From the NCBI GenBank assembly GCA_025361325.1, contig JANYAL010000065.1:1-6408 (forward strand): DNA of 6,408 nt, in the 5' to 3' direction. Under the pieces are notes generated by a model. The model was not told the origin of the DNA and searched no databases. It saw only the letters and a list, made by a program, of their open reading frames with translations. A program made the translations under genes and the position numbers. Numbering within the stretch: the first letter of the stretch is position 1; each line of letters opens with the position of its first letter. This DNA comes from Bacteroidota bacterium. Its GTDB lineage: Bacteria; Bacteroidota; Bacteroidia; Chitinophagales; Chitinophagaceae. Positions 4,371-6,408 of the stretch are shown piece by piece.

Positions 4371-6408
4371 ATGCACAAACACATGAAAAATTCATTACTT
4401 ATCATTTTAAAGAAGACTTGTATCTTTTTATCCTTATTGATAATAGGATCACAGTCTTTCGGTCAGTCGAGCTGGACGCACCTGATGCCAAAGCCGCTGG
4501 GTTTCCTGGTCTATGATGCCAGTTACTTCGATGCCAACAACGGTATTGCGGTTGGTGAGTCGGGTTGTATTGCCAAAACGACCAATGGGGGTACCAGTTG
4601 GGTCTATAATACAATGCCCCCCTATACAGGCAACGGACTTACCAACTTCCGGCCAACCATTTACCAGTGTCAGTATGTTACTGCCAATATTGGATATGCG
4701 GTGGGCACTAATGGTACATTTCTAAAGACTACGAATGGGGGAACCACCTGGAATTACCAGAATGGTCCATTGGGCCCTGTGTCTTCTTCAGCATTGGCAA
4801 TATATAATTTATATTTCTTTGATGCCAATAACGGATGGATAATTGGTGATGTTATTAATACTGCTTCTTCTTACGTATACAAAACAACTGATGGCGGGCT
4901 AACATGGACGGCTGCAACCGGTGTACCTTCCACTATGTTAAATAGTTCTTTTTATGGTATTGATTTTATAAATCCCATGATTGGGTATATATGCGGCCAA
5001 AGCGGTAAAGCTATGAAGACACTGGATGGCGGGGCCACCTGGACGGATATCTCTCTAACCACTACCAATTATACAGTAGGAGGCGGAAGTTTCAATGTGC
5101 CCCGTACTCAATTTTACCGCTGCATCATTGCTATTGATGCCAATACGGCCATCATGAGTTCCCAGAATAACGGATGCATCATGAGAACTACCAATGGGGG
5201 TACCAGCTGGTATGCATCTGCCAATCAAAATTATGGTATTCCACAGGTGGCTACCTGGCAAATGGCCCCTTCCGGTCCAAATAAAGATACCATTGTTGTA
5301 GCAGGAGGCTCTGGTGTTTTTGCGAAATCTGTTGACAAAGGACTTACCTGGACCTGGACCCAGCACTATACCGGGCCGGCTAATAATAATATCAATTATT
5401 ATTATGCTATTAATGCCATTCCGGGTGTACCTGGTAAATACAACCTGATGGGAGCATCGGGTATTACCAATATTACTACAGATGGGGGTACAAATTGGAC
5501 CAATCCTTATTTTAGTTTGGGTACGTATGGAGGTTATTGCGGATCCAATGCAACCAATCTGTTCGATGTTTCTTATGTGAATACGAATTATGGGATGGTG
5601 GTAGGAGCTCATGGTACCCTCGGTACAACTTCTGATGGCGGTGTAACCTGGGTCAATAAATCCATTGCTTCGATGAATAATGATAACTGCAATCCCGATT
5701 ATATCTACGGGGTCAGGACACCTTCACTCACAAATACCTATATCTGTACGGCCAGTTACGGCCTGATCATGAAAAGTACTGATTTCGGGGATAACTGGAC
5801 TACACAAGTAAATCTCAATCAAAATGACGGGTTCTACTCCATGGATTTTATTGATAACAATAACGGATGGGCATGTACCTACACCGGTAAGGTCTATTAT
5901 ACTAAGAATGGAACTACCTGGGCTTCAGTTACTGTAACAACAACACCACTGAACGCCATTAAATTTGTAGATGCCAATACCGGTTTTGTAGTTGGAAACA
6001 GCGGAAAGATCTTTAAAACTACCAATGGAGGTACATCCTGGAGCCAACAAAGTTCCGGAATCACCAATGCATTGTGGAGTGTATATTTCCTGGATGTCAA
6101 TACAGGTTTTGCCTGCGGAGCTAGTGGAAAAGTATTGCTCACCACAGATGGAGGTAATACCTGGATTCAAAGGAATGTACCTACTACTGGTACTTTGAAC
6201 AGAATTCAATTCTTTGACAACCTGAGGGGTATGGTATTAGCAAATAACGGAGCCAGTTATTTTACTTCTGACGGTGGTCTGAACTGGAATCTATCCTATG
6301 CTCCTACCAGCGATGTTTTGCAAACTTCAACCATTCCACCGGGTTCCAGCAAGATCGTTGTAGTGGGTGGTTCTTTATTTGGTGTACATGGAGATGTGTT
6401 GAGCCTGG
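4371..6408 (+). CDS. secreted Asp-box (BNR/Ycf48-like) beta-propeller repeat protein, 3' end outside the window
   Basis: The frame is open for 679 codons to the right edge with no stop, so the protein is longer than seen. After an N-terminal signal peptide (KK, hydrophobic run, ...GSQSFG, predicted cut before Q32) it is almost entirely repeats. Thirteen Asp-box motifs of the form [ST]-x-[DN]-x-G-x-x-W, such as TTNGGTSW and TTDGGNTW, start at 4578, 4728, 4884, 5019, 5187, 5328, 5475, 5628, 5775, 5901, 6018, 6141 and 6264. Many are preceded by D-A/V-N-x-G and VGxxG segments, as in Ycf48/HCF136-like and sialidase-type propellers. Secretion to the periplasm or cell surface is likely. A C-terminal secretion or sorting domain may lie beyond the edge, but none is visible. 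No catalytic site is apparent; a binding or adhesion role is only a guess. ATG 4371 follows AAAAA and is preferred; ATG 4383, in frame, is an alternative. Confidence 0.92.
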   Translation, partial: MHKHMKNSLLIILKKTCIFLSLLIIGSQSFGQSSWTHLMPKPLGFLVYDASYFDANNGIAVGESGCIAKTTNGGTSWVYNTMPPYTGNGLTNFRPTIYQCQYVTANIGYAVGTNGTFLKTTNGGTTWNYQNGPLGPVSSSALAIYNLYFFDANNGWIIGDVINTASSYVYKTTDGGLTWTAATGVPSTMLNSSFYGIDFINPMIGYICGQSGKAMKTLDGGATWTDISLTTTNYTVGGGSFNVPRTQFYRCIIAIDANTAIMSSQNNGCIMRTTNGGTSWYASANQNYGIPQVATWQMAPSGPNKDTIVVAGGSGVFAKSVDKGLTWTWTQHYTGPANNNINYYYAINAIPGVPGKYNLMGASGITNITTDGGTNWTNPYFSLGTYGGYCGSNATNLFDVSYVNTNYGMVVGAHGTLGTTSDGGVTWVNKSIASMNNDNCNPDYIYGVRTPSLTNTYICTASYGLIMKSTDFGDNWTTQVNLNQNDGFYSMDFIDNNNGWACTYTGKVYYTKNGTTWASVTVTTTPLNAIKFVDANTGFVVGNSGKIFKTTNGGTSWSQQSSGITNALWSVYFLDVNTGFACGASGKVLLTTDGGNTWIQRNVPTTGTLNRIQFFDNLRGMVLANNGASYFTSDGGLNWNLSYAPTSDVLQTSTIPPGSSKIVVVGGSLFGVHGDVLSL
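4383..4463 (+). other. signal peptide of the repeat protein, predicted cut before Gln
   Basis: From the ATG at 4383 the segment reads MKNSLLIILKK, then a hydrophobic core CIFLSLLIIG, then SQSFG. Small residues at -3 (Ser) and -1 (Gly) fit signal peptidase I, with cleavage before the CAG codon at 4464-4466 (QSSW). A Gln at +1 fits the pattern known for Bacteroidota signal peptidase I substrates. If translation starts at 4371, four residues (MHKH) are added at the front without changing the cut. Confidence 0.75.
4578..6287 (+). repeat. 13 Asp-box repeats within the secreted protein gene
   Basis: Box starts are separated by 150, 156, 135, 168, 141, 147, 153, 147, 126, 117, 123 and 123 bases. 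The first nine repeats are thus about 45-56 codons apart and the last four about 39-42. Box 10 (5901-5921, TKNGTTW) is one residue short and marks the change. Boxes 1 and 5 differ at only 2 of 24 bases, sharing ACCAATGGGGGTACCAG. Box 6 (SVDKGLTW) and box 9 (STDFGDNW) are more divergent. The pattern suggests blades of more than one propeller. Confidence 0.85.

Noticed and set aside
5055..5612. A 185-codon minus-strand frame opposite the secreted repeat protein.
   Set aside because: It is the antisense of a clearly coding repeat gene; its Ile/Gly/Thr-rich composition and lack of motifs are explained by the repeated codons on the plus strand.

Overview
The window looks like chromosomal DNA of a Bacteroidota bacterium, most likely from the Chitinophagaceae or a near relative. 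This is an inference from several signs. Start codons have A-rich leaders instead of Shine-Dalgarno sites. A lipoprotein-type glutaminyl cyclase is present, along with a membrane-anchored AraC-type regulator. There is also a large secreted Asp-box (BNR/Ycf48-like) repeat protein whose predicted mature N-terminus is Gln, as is typical of signal peptidase I substrates in this phylum.

Layout. (1) 2-265 (+): the 3' end of a gene of unknown function with a C-terminal membrane anchor. Seven bases later comes 273-1193 (+), a class I SAM methyltransferase with an N-terminal zinc ribbon. A possible 40-residue single-span membrane protein (1197-1319) follows four bases after its stop. (2) 1369-2190 (-): a glutaminyl-peptide cyclotransferase lipoprotein, convergent with the methyltransferase. 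(3) 2191-2723: a 533-base stretch with no convincing gene. It holds a candidate promoter, a bulged inverted repeat, a 14-bp tandem repeat and a perfect 50-bp palindrome with no spacer. (4) 2724-4031 (-): a seven-helix membrane protein fused to a C-terminal AraC DNA-binding domain, with an 8-bp-arm hairpin just upstream of its start. (5) 4371 to the right edge (+): a long secreted beta-propeller-like protein with 13 Asp-box motifs. It is divergent from the regulator and continues past the window.

How the genes may fit together. The methyltransferase and the anchored protein before it probably share a transcript. The regulator and the repeat protein share a 339-base divergent promoter region, so control of one by the other is possible but unproven. 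The cyclase would act in the periplasm, where the repeat protein is predicted to expose an N-terminal Gln after signal cleavage. That makes the repeat protein a plausible substrate of the neighbouring enzyme. I see no CRISPR array, tRNA, rRNA, transposase or defence cassette. The most unusual non-coding signal is the 50-bp palindrome.
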